A stretch of DNA of 64,000 nt from Saururus chinensis (Eukaryota; Streptophyta; Magnoliopsida; Piperales; Saururaceae), in NCBI GenBank assembly GCA_035235625.1, contig CP141141.1, positions 9,979,968 to 10,043,967 of the forward strand. The letters run 5' to 3'. Both the position numbers and the translations under genes were made by a program. Position 1 is the first letter of the stretch. Every line of letters begins with the position of its first letter. Positions 23,307 through 33,735 of this stretch are shown piece after piece. Below the pieces are notes generated by a model that saw only the letters and a program-made list of their open reading frames with translations, did no database searches and was not told the DNA's origin.

Positions 23307-24455
23307 AGAGTTGTTTTTTCTTGTCAACAGTGAAGAGAAGTTCTTATTTCGGTAGAGTTGTGATTATTTATTTGTTTTTGTAAGGACCCTCATCTTTAAA
23401 CCGGTTTTGGTTTTCTTTAATTATTGGTTATCGTGAGATTAATGCGTTTTCTGATCTTATTAGGTGATTTCATAAAACAAATAGTGTTTGTGATGGTTTT
23501 AACCAAAATTAACTTCAATATTAGTGGTTTTAAGTGATTTTAAACCAAATGTGAATTTTTAGGATTTTTTAGAATTTTTACTATTTTCCCAAAAATTAAG
23601 GTTTTGGTGGGACCCTGTGGGCCCCACCGTCAAAAATTTTATTTTTGTGTCAAATGAACCTAGATATATACTTAAGGTCACACAAAAATTTTCAGAATTT
23701 TATTAGGCTTAATTTGTGCTTAAATTTGTAAAATAACCACTTTTAGCCTACTTTTCATATTTATACCCCAAAACTTATATATGCATACCCCAACCCTTAC
23801 TATAAAAGGGCAAACCAGAGCCATTTCAATTTTTGGGAATAGGCTAAGGAAGGAGGGCTGCCTTAATCCCTACTTAGGCCCGAATTAGAAGCCGATTAAG
23901 GTAAGCTTACTCTAATTAAGCACTAATCCATGGCTTTCTTCTTAATTTCTTCCAAATCTACTATTTTCTCCTTGATTCAATTCGTTTTTGACCATCAAAA
24001 GCTACTAACATTCAAAATTTAATTTTTACTACCAACAAGCCCTAGATCTAAGATTTAATTAGGGATTTCTTAGGTAAATCGATTTCTATTAGAGTTTAAT
24101 TCAAACTCATTGTGTTTTCAAGGATTTCAAGAAGGGTGACTCTTCAATCCGAGCTTAATCAAGTGCTGAGGTAATGGGTCTTCAAAATCTCTGTTTATCC
24201 ATGGTAAAACTCTTCATTTTTGGCTTATTTCGAATAGAGTTTGCTTGATTTAGTGTGTTAATGGTAAGATTAGAAAATGGAATTATTTAATCCTGATTTC
24301 TTAGGGTTTTGCATTATTATGGTATGGTTTGATGTTCTGGAAGTCAAGAAGGACTTTTGATGATTATTAGGGTGTTAGATGTGGATTTGAAGTGTTATCT
24401 ATAGTGTTTCGGTTTAATTTTGCGAAAGAAAGAAGATGACCAGTTCTGCCGTGTT

Positions 24456-24620
24456 GGCGATCGAACGGCCCTTGTGGGCGATCGATCGGCAACACTGCCG
24501 AAACGTCGGTTTTCTAGTTCAGCCAATCGAATGGCCTGCTGGGCGATCGAACGGCCGAACTGTAAATTTCAAATTTTCACATTTAACCGATTGAACGGCC
24601 TGAAGGGCGATCGATCGGCT
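24456..24620 (+). repeat. Cluster of paired GATCGAACGGCC motifs
   Basis: Three pairs are seen, each of two ~12-bp boxes, GATCGAACGGCC or GATCGATCGGC, separated by a TGNNGGGC-type linker. They lie near 24458, 24525 and 24588, with A/T-rich sequence between pairs. An unpaired GAAACGTCGG box lies at 24500. Confidence 0.75.
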
Positions 24621-25847
24621 ACACAGGAAATTGTATGTTGTGCATATGATGTCTATTTTGATGATTCCACTTTAGCTTGCCAATTTTATATGAATGTGGA
24701 GTGTTTTAAGCTATGTTAGGCTACTAGAAATGCATGCTATTAAGTTTATGGAATTAAGATATATGCTTAGAGATGGTGGAATGACTTATGTTTTGTGGCA
24801 TGATGTTGGAATCGTCATCTTGAAATTATGAATGGTTGGTTTCTCATTGTTAAACATATTTTCAGTAGAACTATAATCTATTATTGGACTGATTTGTCAT
24901 GATAGCTTGTGGTTAGTTGTGTGTGTGGATGTTGGTGAATGCCATGACTCAATGATGAAATGAGTGATGTTATATGTGTTTAGCCTTTGTGGTTGAGTTT
25001 TGAATTGAGATATGATTTCAACGATTCTTCTCCTATGATTTTCGCTGTGATTCATGTTTAGATGAAAATTCACATGTGTAGTGTGGTAGTGAGTTTAATT
25101 CAAGCATGTTGGCATGCATTATGTGGAATACTTCTACTAGATACACACACATGTGGGGTTAAATGATGATGTTGAAGCTTGATATTGTGATTATGAATGA
25201 TGCATTAGGGGCTGATGAGAACACTTATCATGGATTAGGATTCATGTATGCCTTGCCCACGTATGTACCATGCTGCATGCATCATGAAATGGATTTCCAA
25301 TTGAGACTTCATCGTGATTAATCGAATTTGACCGATTGGATGCAATGTGATGAAATTGTATACCGGATTGATCGGTCGTGGATTAATCGCAAGTTGATTG
25401 GTCCGAAAGGACATATTTTGATTTTGAGTTCCTGTGTGGAACGAGTGCACTCCCCGGGTTGAGTCTTATTAAATGGAATGACATGTGGGGACGAGTTGTG
25501 TACTTGTCTTGCGGATTGTGAGAATGTTATTATGTGTGTCATCTGGACCCTGAGAATCCAGTGTGGTATGCCGTGTGCACCCCGCTACCACATGTTCTAG
25601 GGTTCTCTGTGTGAGAACTCAGGCTCTTCCCTCCGCAGGAGATGTCCCTGGGCGAACACCCCTGCTCTAGATTCTCTGTGTGAGAATGTGACATCTTTGG
25701 CCAGGATCATCCAGGGCGAGCAGTATTAGGGATTGACAACCCCGATCTTTCTTTAAATTCTTGTGTATAATTTTGGATCATGACACGCCTTCGTGGCCTT
25801 GTCCATGCTCCCGTCTGTGTGACATTAATGTGTGATTACTCCTTGAT

Positions 25848-26070
25848 GGAGGTTGATGTTGATGTAATGCATGTGGGAATACGTATGTTAGAGATACATC
25901 CATGCAGGTTGATGTTGATATTATGCATGTGGAATATGTATGTTAGAGATATATCCATGCAGGTTAATGTTAATGTTATGCATATGGAATATGTATGTTA
26001 GAGATACATCCATGCAGGTTGATGTTGATGTTATGCATGTGGAATATGTATGTTAGAGATACATCCACGC
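25848..26070. repeat. Four-copy tandem repeat of a ~56-bp unit
   Basis: Units start GGTTGATGTTGATG, continue 'atgcatgtggaatatgtatg' and end 'gagatacatccatgca'. Copies differ at only a few positions, so the array is younger than, or more homogenised than, the surrounding LTR. The open frame across it is not a gene. Confidence 0.85.
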
Positions 26071-26709
26071 AGATTGATTTTGCACTATGATGCAGTGTTA
26101 GGTGATATGTATATGTGATCAGAAAATGATGCACCATGTAATTCGTTGATTTGAATGATTATATCGCTATGCTATCGCATTTTTCGATGTTGTTAGTGAT
26201 ATTAAAACCATTGCTGAGTTTGTTAAACTCACCCCTCTTTGCGTGTTTTGATTTGGGGCTGCGTGGTGCGACACGTAGACGGACAGGATCGCCTCTTCAA
26301 GGAAAGGTCGGAGGTGGCTTGGATATGATCATGGAGTTCTTTGTGTGGTTGATTTTCCTTAGTTATGCTGTTGTTCAGGACCTTTGTGTATGATTCTTGT
26401 TTTGGATTTATGTCATATCTTATAGTTGTGATGCTTATGACTCATTTTAAGCCGTGTGGGCTTTACTTAACTAAGCTTGTGGGTTTAATATTATTGTTTA
26501 CTTTGTGATAAGCAACACCTTTCCTTTCCCTTTTATTTACTCTTGCTCAAAGGATTGTGTGCACTCCGTGTTTCTGTTAATCGCCCGTGGTTAGGGTTAA
26601 GTCTTCGCTAGAATCGTTTCTCAATCTTCACTTCGTCGCCCCCGTGCGCTTGACCGGCCCTTGGACCGGGTTCGGCTCAGGTCGGGCATCGCCGGGGCGT
26701 GACAGTTTT

Positions 26710-27580
26710 GTTGGCTATAATAATTTTAATAAAAATGTGAAATAATGATCATTCATTCACAATTTGCATAATTTGTCACGAGATGCCAAATGTATATTTT
26801 TAATTTATCACGATATACTCCTATATATGATAATTTAAAGTCAGGATAACTGTGTATTACTCACTCCTCATATTTATTTGTTTGGATTTGAAAAAACACT
26901 TGTACTATACTATTTATTTCAAGCTATCCTTCTCTTAGTGGATGGAGTAAAAAGTTTGGTGGGTTCGTCATATTTTAGCTAAATTCAACAACAAAAAAGA
27001 TAATATAATCTAACATGTTTGATAAGAACAAGTACTATATTTAATTTTTTGCTATTTTGTATTGGTCATTTTTAGTATTCATTAATTTCCATATTTTAAG
27101 TTTCATGCTATGCTTTTTAGCTCATGGTATATGTTTGTAAGAGGTTGGTATACAGTCCTAGTGAAGATAATTTAGTGTGTTAGTCTTGTGTTCACATTCA
27201 GGCTTTAGTTATATATTTTATTTTTTTATTTTTTGCTAGATTCATTAATTTAGAGCCAAGAACGATAGGAAGATAGGAGAAGAAGAAAGATGATGACAAA
27301 TTGAGGTCTGACTTGTAATTTTTTGCTACATTCGATTACCACTTTCTTGTTAAAAACTATCTTGTTACTCAGTTTTATTATGAATGCATACATATATATG
27401 AGAACAAGCAACTCTGTGTACTCAGTTTTTCTTGTTTGTATTTTAGAATGCAGTGGCATCAGGTGTACATTTGCTGATTTGCTTTTGTTTTGTTTTGGAT
27501 TTTTTTTGCATATTTGCTATAAATGAGAGACAGTGGCATCCTAGCACAGGGAAAGAGGGGCAAGTACTATGTAACTAGCC
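26710..27580. other. AT-rich stretch, nothing recognised
   Basis: It continues the locus interrupted by the solo LTR. Short open frames on both strands have no recognisable features. It precedes the reductase relic. Confidence 0.5.
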
Positions 27581-27583
27581 GAG

Positions 27584-28783
27584 ATGCCCGAGTACTATGT
27601 AGCAGGAGGAACCGGTTTCATTAGTGCCTACATAGTGAAATGTTTACTTGAAAAGGGCCATGCTGTGCAGACTACGTTGCGAAACCCAAGCAAATTTTCA
27701 GATTTCGGTTCCAATTGGAGCATGTTCTTATAAATTTCTTTTTCATTACCTTAAATATTTTGTGCCTATCTTTTTTCTACTGGAATGGTAAGACTAGACA
27801 ATTTTATGTTTAGTCCATTTTCAAGTTCTTAGGTGCCCAGAACTTTTTTTAATTTGCAATAGAGGTTAGTCTTTGTCTCTCCTATGAAAAAAAGGGTGCT
27901 AGTTAGCTGAATGCTTTTAGACTCAGTTGAGGGAAATGCATAGTCTTCTTGAATGCTCCATATTACAAATGAATTTAGTTTAGACTAGAATATGTTTGTT
28001 TTTATTTCTGACAGAAATGTGATCATTGTTGTGCTAATGTGATCAATAAGTTACTAGAAAACAAAAAATTGTTTGGAAACAAACTAAAATCAAACAGATC
28101 ACATTTAAACTAGGAGGGAACCATAAAAGAATAGGAAATAAGAATTGACTGGATATTAACTAAAAAGTTGTTTATTCACCTCAAGTTTTGCTAGTAAGAG
28201 AATCTAGAATTGCATTTTATAGATGTTTGGTGTTATTTCCGATATAGCTACATGAAGACTTATTATTCTTTATTTGCAAAGGAAACTGAGAAGGTTGGTT
28301 TCATTTGGAAGCTTGATGGGGCAAAAGAGAGGCTAAAGGTGGTGAAGACAGATCTATTGGTGGAGGGGAGTTTTGATGAGGCCATTAATAGTGCTCATGG
28401 AGTTTTCCACACAACATCTCCTGTGTTTGTACCCTATAACAGTAACCTTCAAGTAAACAGAATGAAAACAAAAGGCAAGAGAAGTTTTTGGTAGAAAAGT
28501 TAACAATAAGCTCACCCATGAATGACTTGCATGTTGTGATGCATCATTTCAACTATAAATTCCTAACTCATGTACTTAAGTAAACTATTGGTTGCAGGCA
28601 ACTTTGCTCAATCCTATTATAGACAGTACTACTAATGTGTTGAAGTCTTGTTCCAAAGCCAGTTCAGTGAAGCAAGTTGTACTTACCTCTTCCTGCTCCT
28701 TTATCATATATTGTGAGGATGAGACAAAAGCTTCCCCACTTAATGAATTACAAGGAACATGGGGACTTGAAAAGCATTTATGA
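27584..28783 (+). pseudogene. Tetraketide alpha-pyrone reductase / CCR-like NADPH reductase, 5' half only
   Basis: The intact family enzymes are SDR-type reductases of the cinnamoyl-CoA reductase/DFR branch; TKPR2 acts in sporopollenin precursor synthesis. Exon 1 from 27584: MPEYYVAGGTGFISAYIVKC, then LLEKGHAVQTTLRNPS, with the Rossmann loop TGGTGFI changed to AGGTGFI. Exon 2 is 28282-28452 (acceptor CAAAG, donor GTAAAC): [38 protein letters not shown]. Exon 3 is 28598-28783 (acceptor TTGCAG): ATLLNPIID, VLKSCSKASSVKQVVLTSSC, SPLNE, then unrelated residues and a TGA. The exon 1 donor position reads CCAA|GCAAAT, a GC in place of GT. The Tyr-x-x-x-Lys catalytic part and the C-terminal half are missing, so it cannot be active. 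Exons 2 and 3 keep frame and splice sites, so truncation is the main lesion. Confidence 0.82.
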
Positions 28784-29029
28784 ACGTCAATAGGAATGAA
28801 CAAAGAAAGCAAACTAGTTGAAGCTTTGAATAATTTTTCTGTTTTTTTCTCTGTATGCACTATGAAGTAGGCAAAATTTTGTTCTCTTCATTAGAGCTTT
28901 TGAGAAGCAATAAGTGTGATATATATTCTATTATGTAACAATTTCATGACTTTTACAAATTCCATAAACATTGAAGCCGAAACTACTTGGACAGAGCTGT
29001 ATTGGGCTGAATTATTTAATTGATGTCAA

Positions 29030-29945
29030 TGTCTTTTTATGCCACAACTCTATCATGATGTCCCATGAAAATACTTTATTAAATTTTAAAAATTCTATTA
29101 ACATTTGATATGGTTAATGCTTTATACTTTTAAGATAATTTAGGCAATGGAATTAAATTAAAGTTTTCAAATTTTATCCTTGTACGAGTTTTTTTTGCCT
29201 TTTTACGCCACAACACTATCATGTTGTTCCATAAAAATACTTTATTAAATATTTAAAATTCTATAATATTTAATGTGGTTAATACCTTACATTTTTATGA
29301 TAATTTAGACAATAGAATTCAATTAAAGTTTTCAAATTTAAGCTCTTGATACCATTAACATGTGTCTCAAGGTGCGGGTGCATGCAACAAAGACAAATAT
29401 CTATTTTTACGCCACAACACTATCATGTTGTCATATGAAAATACTTTATTAAAATTTTAAAATTATATAACATTTAATGTGGTTAATGCCTTACACTTTT
29501 ATGATAATTTAGACAATGTAATTAAATTAGAGTTTTCAAATTTTATCCTTGTATGAAATTTTTTTGCCTTTTTACGACACAACACTATCATGCTGTCTCA
29601 TGAAAATACTTTATTAAATTTTTAAAATTCTATAACATTTAATGTGGTTAATGTCTTACACTTTTATGATAATTTAGACAATAAAATTAAATTAGAGTTT
29701 TCAAATTTTGTCCTTGTACGAGTTTTTTTTGCTTTTTTATGCCACAACACTATCATGTTGTCCCATGAAAATACTTTATTAAATATTTAAAATTCTATAA
29801 CATTTAATGTGGTTGATGCCTTACACTTTTATGATTATTTAGACAATAAAATTCAATTAAAGTTTTCAAATTCAAGCTCTTAATACCATTAACATGTGTC
29901 TCAAGGTGCAGGTGCATGCAACAAAGATAAATATCTATTTTTTAC
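29030..29945. repeat. Satellite-like array of ~166-bp units, some lengthened to ~205 bp
   Basis: Five units each begin with a 'tacgccacaacactatcatg' block, at about 29037, 29203, 29406, 29571 and 29739. They continue with 'gaaaatactttattaaat', 'aatgtggttaatgcc' and 'aaagttttcaaatt'. Units 2 and 5 have an extra block with 'accattaacatgtgtctcaa' and 'gtgcatgcaacaaag'. The order short, long, short, short, long suggests a higher-order duplication. Monomer length is near that of nucleosomal satellites. Confidence 0.85.
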
Positions 29946-30222
29946 TTGGGGGCTAATCACAACTTCAATTAACAAGCACAAACTCTTTATACCATTCATT
30001 AATGAATCAAGTTTTGGTTGAATTAAAAATCATAACTAAAGAACAAGCCTTCTTAAAGTTTAGTACCTAGATCGCCTAAAAATGAAACTGTTACATAACA
30101 GAATCCATATCACAGTTATTGCTTCTCAAAAGCTATAATGAAGATAAAAGACTAAGGATAAATATGTACACATAATAATATTCACACTAAATTGGCAAAA
30201 CTTTACAAGAAAATCGATTACA

Positions 30223-30438
30223 TCAATCGGTTTCATGATCCGGTCCTGGAGAGTACCAAGCAGGAAACCTCCATTTGCTTCTGAAGAGTCTTATGTAGGG
30301 CGACTCCGGTATCATTGTTTTTTCCTCCTCTTCAAACTCTTCTCGGGTTTTTGGCGAACCGTCCGGTATGGGAAAAGGTCTTCTATGCCCCTTCCCTTGG
30401 TTGGAATCTTTAGGCTTCTCTAGTTTTTTGCTAGCCAT
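30223..30438 (-). CDS. Small 71-residue protein, possible single-exon gene
   Basis: Starts MASKKLEKPKD and ends PAWYSPGPDHETD. It is a basic N-terminus (GKGHRRPFPIPDG), then an acidic run (REEFEEEEKT), then a Pro/Arg/aromatic C-terminus (SPYIRLFRSKWRFP). Unlike the other open frames here it has balanced composition, no low-complexity origin and a plausible ATG context (AGAATGGCTAG). I do not recognise a named family. The layout suggests a small conserved plant protein rather than noise, but this rests on composition and pattern only. It sits among gene relics, so it may itself be a captured or retro-inserted copy. Confidence 0.45.
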   Translation of the reverse strand: MASKKLEKPKDSNQGKGHRRPFPIPDGSPKTREEFEEEEKTMIPESPYIRLFRSKWRFPAWYSPGPDHETD

Positions 30439-30757
30439 TCTCCGAACTAATTCAATCCCATGTAGGCATCCAACTAAAGATTTTCCATGTAGGCTTCCCT
30501 TAGTTAATAAAATATTGCTAACACTGTTGAACTAATCACTCTAGTAAACAGTAGTTACAATTGATACATATGCGCTACCTACTTCAATAAAACGTTAAGC
30601 CATGACAGCATTCTGGCAAGTAAACTCACCATATAGTAGAATCCTGAGACAATGAAAATCAAGGACACTTTCCACCCTTTACTAAAAATAGAAAAAATAC
30701 CACTGATATGTTCTTTGTTTGAACAAAATAAATAAACAACAACAACAAAATCCAATT

Positions 30758-30841
30758 ATCATAATCAACTCTAGATCCCATATTATCATACAACCATGTT
30801 TTTATCTTTCCATCCCATGTCGTAGAAAAAATAAGTTGTAG
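30758..30841 (-). pseudogene. TOPLESS/TPR co-repressor fragment (one WD-repeat scrap)
   Basis: The frame reads LQLIFSTTWDGKIKTWLYDN followed by MGSRVDYD. This follows the highly conserved WD40 segment of plant TOPLESS-family co-repressors (IQFIFSTALDGKIKAWLYDN then LGSRVDYD). Only about 28 codons remain, and flanking codons in the 90-codon open frame (30659-30931) do not match. Transcriptional co-repression needs the N-terminal LisH/CTLH and both propellers, all absent. It is a short relic with no clear exon borders. Confidence 0.75.
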
Positions 30842-30899
30842 TAAAGAAGCATAAATGTGAGCATTGCAGAGCAACCACAACCAAAGAGCGTGAAAGTTT

Positions 30900-31065
30900 A
30901 CAGCATAATCATGTTGCCCTTTGAAATCCACTGAAAATTGTATGGCAGCATGAGCCCTTTAAAATCCAGTGAAAATTGCATGGCAACATAATCTTGCTGC
31001 CCTTTGAAATCTATTGGAAATTGTATGGCAGCATGATCATGTTGCCCTTCAAAATCTTCCAAAAA
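30900..31065. repeat. Tandem units with a palindromic GGCAGCATGATCATGTTGCC core
   Basis: Units of about 40-60 bp alternate 'CCCTTTGAAATCCACTG', 'AAAATTGTATGGCAG' and a CATGATCATG-centred palindrome. The same unit recurs in the same orientation at 32815-32890. Between the two lies the kinase relic. Confidence 0.7.
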
Positions 31066-31459
31066 TATGTAGTGATTTCAACCTCATTTACTATAACTAA
31101 AACACAGCTATCTTTTAGGAGCTGATGTGATCTAAGTCAATATGAGAACAAAATGTAGTAATCGCTGATCTAATACTTAAGTAATAGGGAAATGACAACT
31201 CTTATAATTTCAATAACTTTTTTTTTAGTGATTGGGGGGCTGGTTAACATACAAGACATTTCCAGTATATAATGAGATAGATTCATTTTCTATAGAAAAT
31301 GAAGCAAAAACACATAATTCACATAATGATTGCAAGCAAAAAGTACATGAGGCATATTATATCACGACATGGAATTGTTTTGGCATCAGGATGTTGCATT
31401 AAGATGTGCTAAATAACTGAATTATCCATGAGAAAACAAAGCAGTATTTGATTTCTTAC

Positions 31460-31949
31460 GGAGGAAAAGGTGCTTCTCAAGGCTTCTGTAAGCCATATAT
31501 TCATAAACCAACAGCCTATGCTCGTCCTCATAGCAATAGCCAATCAACTTTACAAGATTTGGATGGCTAAGCTACCCAAGATAGTTCACCTCTGCCTGCA
31601 CAAAATGACAACCAATTTAGTTGATTTTCCATTTCCTACATAAGCTTTTGAAATTTGGTCAGTAGCGTCCCAGCCACTCCCTGTCTCCTTGGAAGCCCTC
31701 TTGATCTAGCACTTTAATGGCAACTTCTATAGAGCCTATGTAGACAATACCAAACCCACCCTTGCCTAAAATTTGATCTGGCATGAAGTTCCTAGTGGCA
31801 ACTCTCATCTCATTATATGTGAAGATATCGATGTTCTTGTAGCTGATCTTCCGCAAGTCCTCAACATCTCTGCGAGTTGTTGGCACATATGTGCCTCTGA
31901 ATGTCTCTACAGTTGGTTCATCAGATTTAGTCGGGAAGAAACCAAATGT
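31460..31949 (-). pseudogene. Receptor-like cytoplasmic kinase (RLCK VII/PBL-like) relic, N-lobe only
   Basis: Exon A (acceptor TTTCAG at 31950) reads GFFPTKSDEP, then YVPTTRRDVEDLRK, NIDIFTYNEMRVATRNFMPD, QILGKGGFGIVYIG (glycine loop), EVAIKVLDQEGFQGDREWL (catalytic lysine region). Exon B, 31595 to 31460 (acceptor TGCAG, donor GTAAG), reads AEVNYLG, stop, [33 protein letters not shown]. This is the RLCK-VII layout. Three lesions are seen: about 12 codons lost between VVYKG and STEVAIK, the exon A donor changed (GAGTGGCTGGGACG), and an in-frame TAG at 31572-31574 in place of the usual Gln. The HRD, DFG and C-lobe exons are absent downstream. These kinases normally relay immune or growth receptor signals at the plasma membrane. 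Confidence 0.85.
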
Positions 31950-32814
31950 CTGAAATGCTTCAACTAAAATATATAGTGTGGAAATAAAGGAGTTAGCAAC
32001 TACTCTTTACAAACAACTTCGAGGAATAAGAGGTAAAACAACAACTAGAACCACTGGTACAACTAAGTTACAATGATAATTCATATGAGCTGCAGAAAAA
32101 CCTAATATTTTGATGAACTTTTGGGCTAGCTGGGCATTGCTAACATTCACATACTGACAACATAATTGACAAAGTTACTGAAAAATTTTCCAAATTCTCA
32201 ATTTTGTAGCTAGGACAGTAAAGCTAGTAACTGCTTTTCTGGGCCAAGTCAACTTGAAAGTTGTCTATGTTCACAACAACTTCGTAGAACTTGGACTGGA
32301 CAGTGGACATCCATACTAAAATATTTAGTAACATAATCTCAAACATGTGGGCTAGTATGACAGAGGTCATCTGAATATAATCATGGCAATCATTGGGTTC
32401 ATTGAGCATCCTCACCTTTGCCCACCTAGCCTTGTAAAAAGCTGGTAAGATATTACAGTTACATTAATGAAGATGTTGAAACTCTGCAAGACTCAAACTC
32501 ACGCAATTGTTAACACTAATGCCTGTAGTATAACAACAGACAACCTAGTGTCTATGACATGTCAAATTGGCAATATTGCGCCCGCTCATCTTATAGTAAG
32601 CGGGCCTGGTATGAATGATGATTGATAAATGAACGAGTGTCGTACATGGAAACTTATGCATTTTATCAAACATTCAATAATGACTATCTTATGAAAACTG
32701 TGCATTACAGCAAACATTTAATAACAATTATAATTTTTTTTAATAATACGGGTCTGCTTGGCATTGTAAATTTTTTCAGTTCTTGACTAATTTATAATAT
32801 GGGTCCATTGGAAA

Positions 32815-32890
32815 TTGTATGGCAGCATTATCATGCTGCCCTTTGAAATTCAGTGAAAAATGCAGGGCAACATGATCATGCTACACCTGT
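32815..32890. repeat. Second block of the GGCAGCAT-type palindromic repeat
   Basis: Contains 'ggcagcattatcatgctgcc' and 'ggcaacatgatcatgct' joined by 'ctttgaaattcagtgaaaaa', as at 30900-31065. The two blocks form a direct-repeat bracket around the kinase relic and a 63-codon minus-strand frame (32224-32415) that I do not recognise. Confidence 0.7.
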
Positions 32891-33089
32891 TATATACCTA
32901 TATTTGAGATAAATCTCAAACTCTGCAAACAAACTAACAAATCCATAAGAAAATAAAGGCTACAGAGAAACAACAGAGACATACGTTAAAATTTCCCTAA
33001 AGCAAAAGAGAAAGACCACAACATTGTAATTGAGTAATGGAAGAAAATTGAAAAAATATGTGTGACATGCTTCGAAGAAAAGTGTGGAG

Positions 33090-33355
33090 AAGAAATATGG
33101 CAGAGGATTGAAGAGAGAATCGTCGAAGGACGGAGGAGCAAATCACCGGAGGACGGACGATACAATCGCCGGAGGATGGAAGAAAGAGTTGACGGAAATG
33201 GAGGACCAAATTGTCGGATGATGGAGGACTAATCGCCGGAGGATGGAGGAGACAATTGTCGGAGGATGGAAGAGAGAATCGTCGGAGGATGGAGGACCAA
33301 TTCACCGGAATACGGAGGAGAAAATCGCTAGAGGACGGAGGAGCAAATTACCATA
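33090..33355. repeat. Minisatellite with ~30-bp G/A-rich units
   Basis: About nine imperfect units of the form 'GGAGGATGGAGGAxxAATCGCC', some lengthened. On the minus strand they give a repetitive Ser/Arg/Leu/Pro peptide (SSVLRRF-type), which I treat as an artefact and not a gene. Confidence 0.8.
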
Positions 33356-33589
33356 GGAAGTGAAAATTTCAGAGATCTGATTTAAAATCAACAAAGGAAG
33401 AGAGCAAATAGGATTTACAAAGGTGGGTATTTTTGTCTATTTACACAACCACCACTATTAATAACGTTTTATGGTGAGTAAATTTGTTACTGTAGTTTTA
33501 CATAATTACTAAATTTTCTTTGACTTTATATGTTATTCCCCTTTTTTTTAAAGGCAAAAATAGATAATTATTATTATGTAAAAAGCCCG

Positions 33590-33735
33590 AAAGCTAGTGG
33601 CCAGGGCTAGGCTAGCTTTCTACATATCAAGTTTGGGCAGCTTGGGTCGGGCCAATTTTTGTCCTTAAACTTTAGGGTCGGGCCCGGGCCTGGGCCCGGG
33701 CCTACCCCTGCCCTGCTTGTAGCCCTAGCTACAAC
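33590..33735. mobile_element. Possible hAT-type MITE, GGGCCCGGGCC-rich
   Basis: The right end reads CTTGTAGCCCTAGCT, the inverse of the TAGGGCTACAAG end of the element at 12172. The interior has alternating GGGCCCGGGCCTG words and 'gggcagcttgggtcgggcc', a composition typical of plant hAT MITEs. The left end and target duplication were not resolved. Confidence 0.4.

Larger units (their letters stand above)
23379..26704 (+). mobile_element. Solo LTR (3326 bp) with perfect 5-bp target duplication
   Basis: The ends are TGTAAGGACCCTCATC and GCCGGGGCGTGACA. The flanks are GTTTT at 23374-23378 and at 26705-26709. It is a family member of the LTR at 3179, sharing 'actataaaagggcaaacc' (TATA, 23801-23818), 'gggctgccttaatccc', the GATCGAACGGCC cluster, 'gcaggagatgt' and 'ggggctgcgtggtgcgacac'. 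It inserted just after the DHHA1 relic. There is no internal region and no coding capacity. Confidence 0.92.

Noticed and set aside
32224..32415. 63-codon minus-strand frame near the kinase relic
   Set aside because: No similarity recognised. It is not part of the kinase exons by splice or sequence, so it was not annotated as coding.
32997..33305. 102-codon minus-strand frame with repeated LRRFSLPSS-type peptides
   Set aside because: It reflects the ~30-bp G/A-rich minisatellite and is not a leucine-rich-repeat protein.
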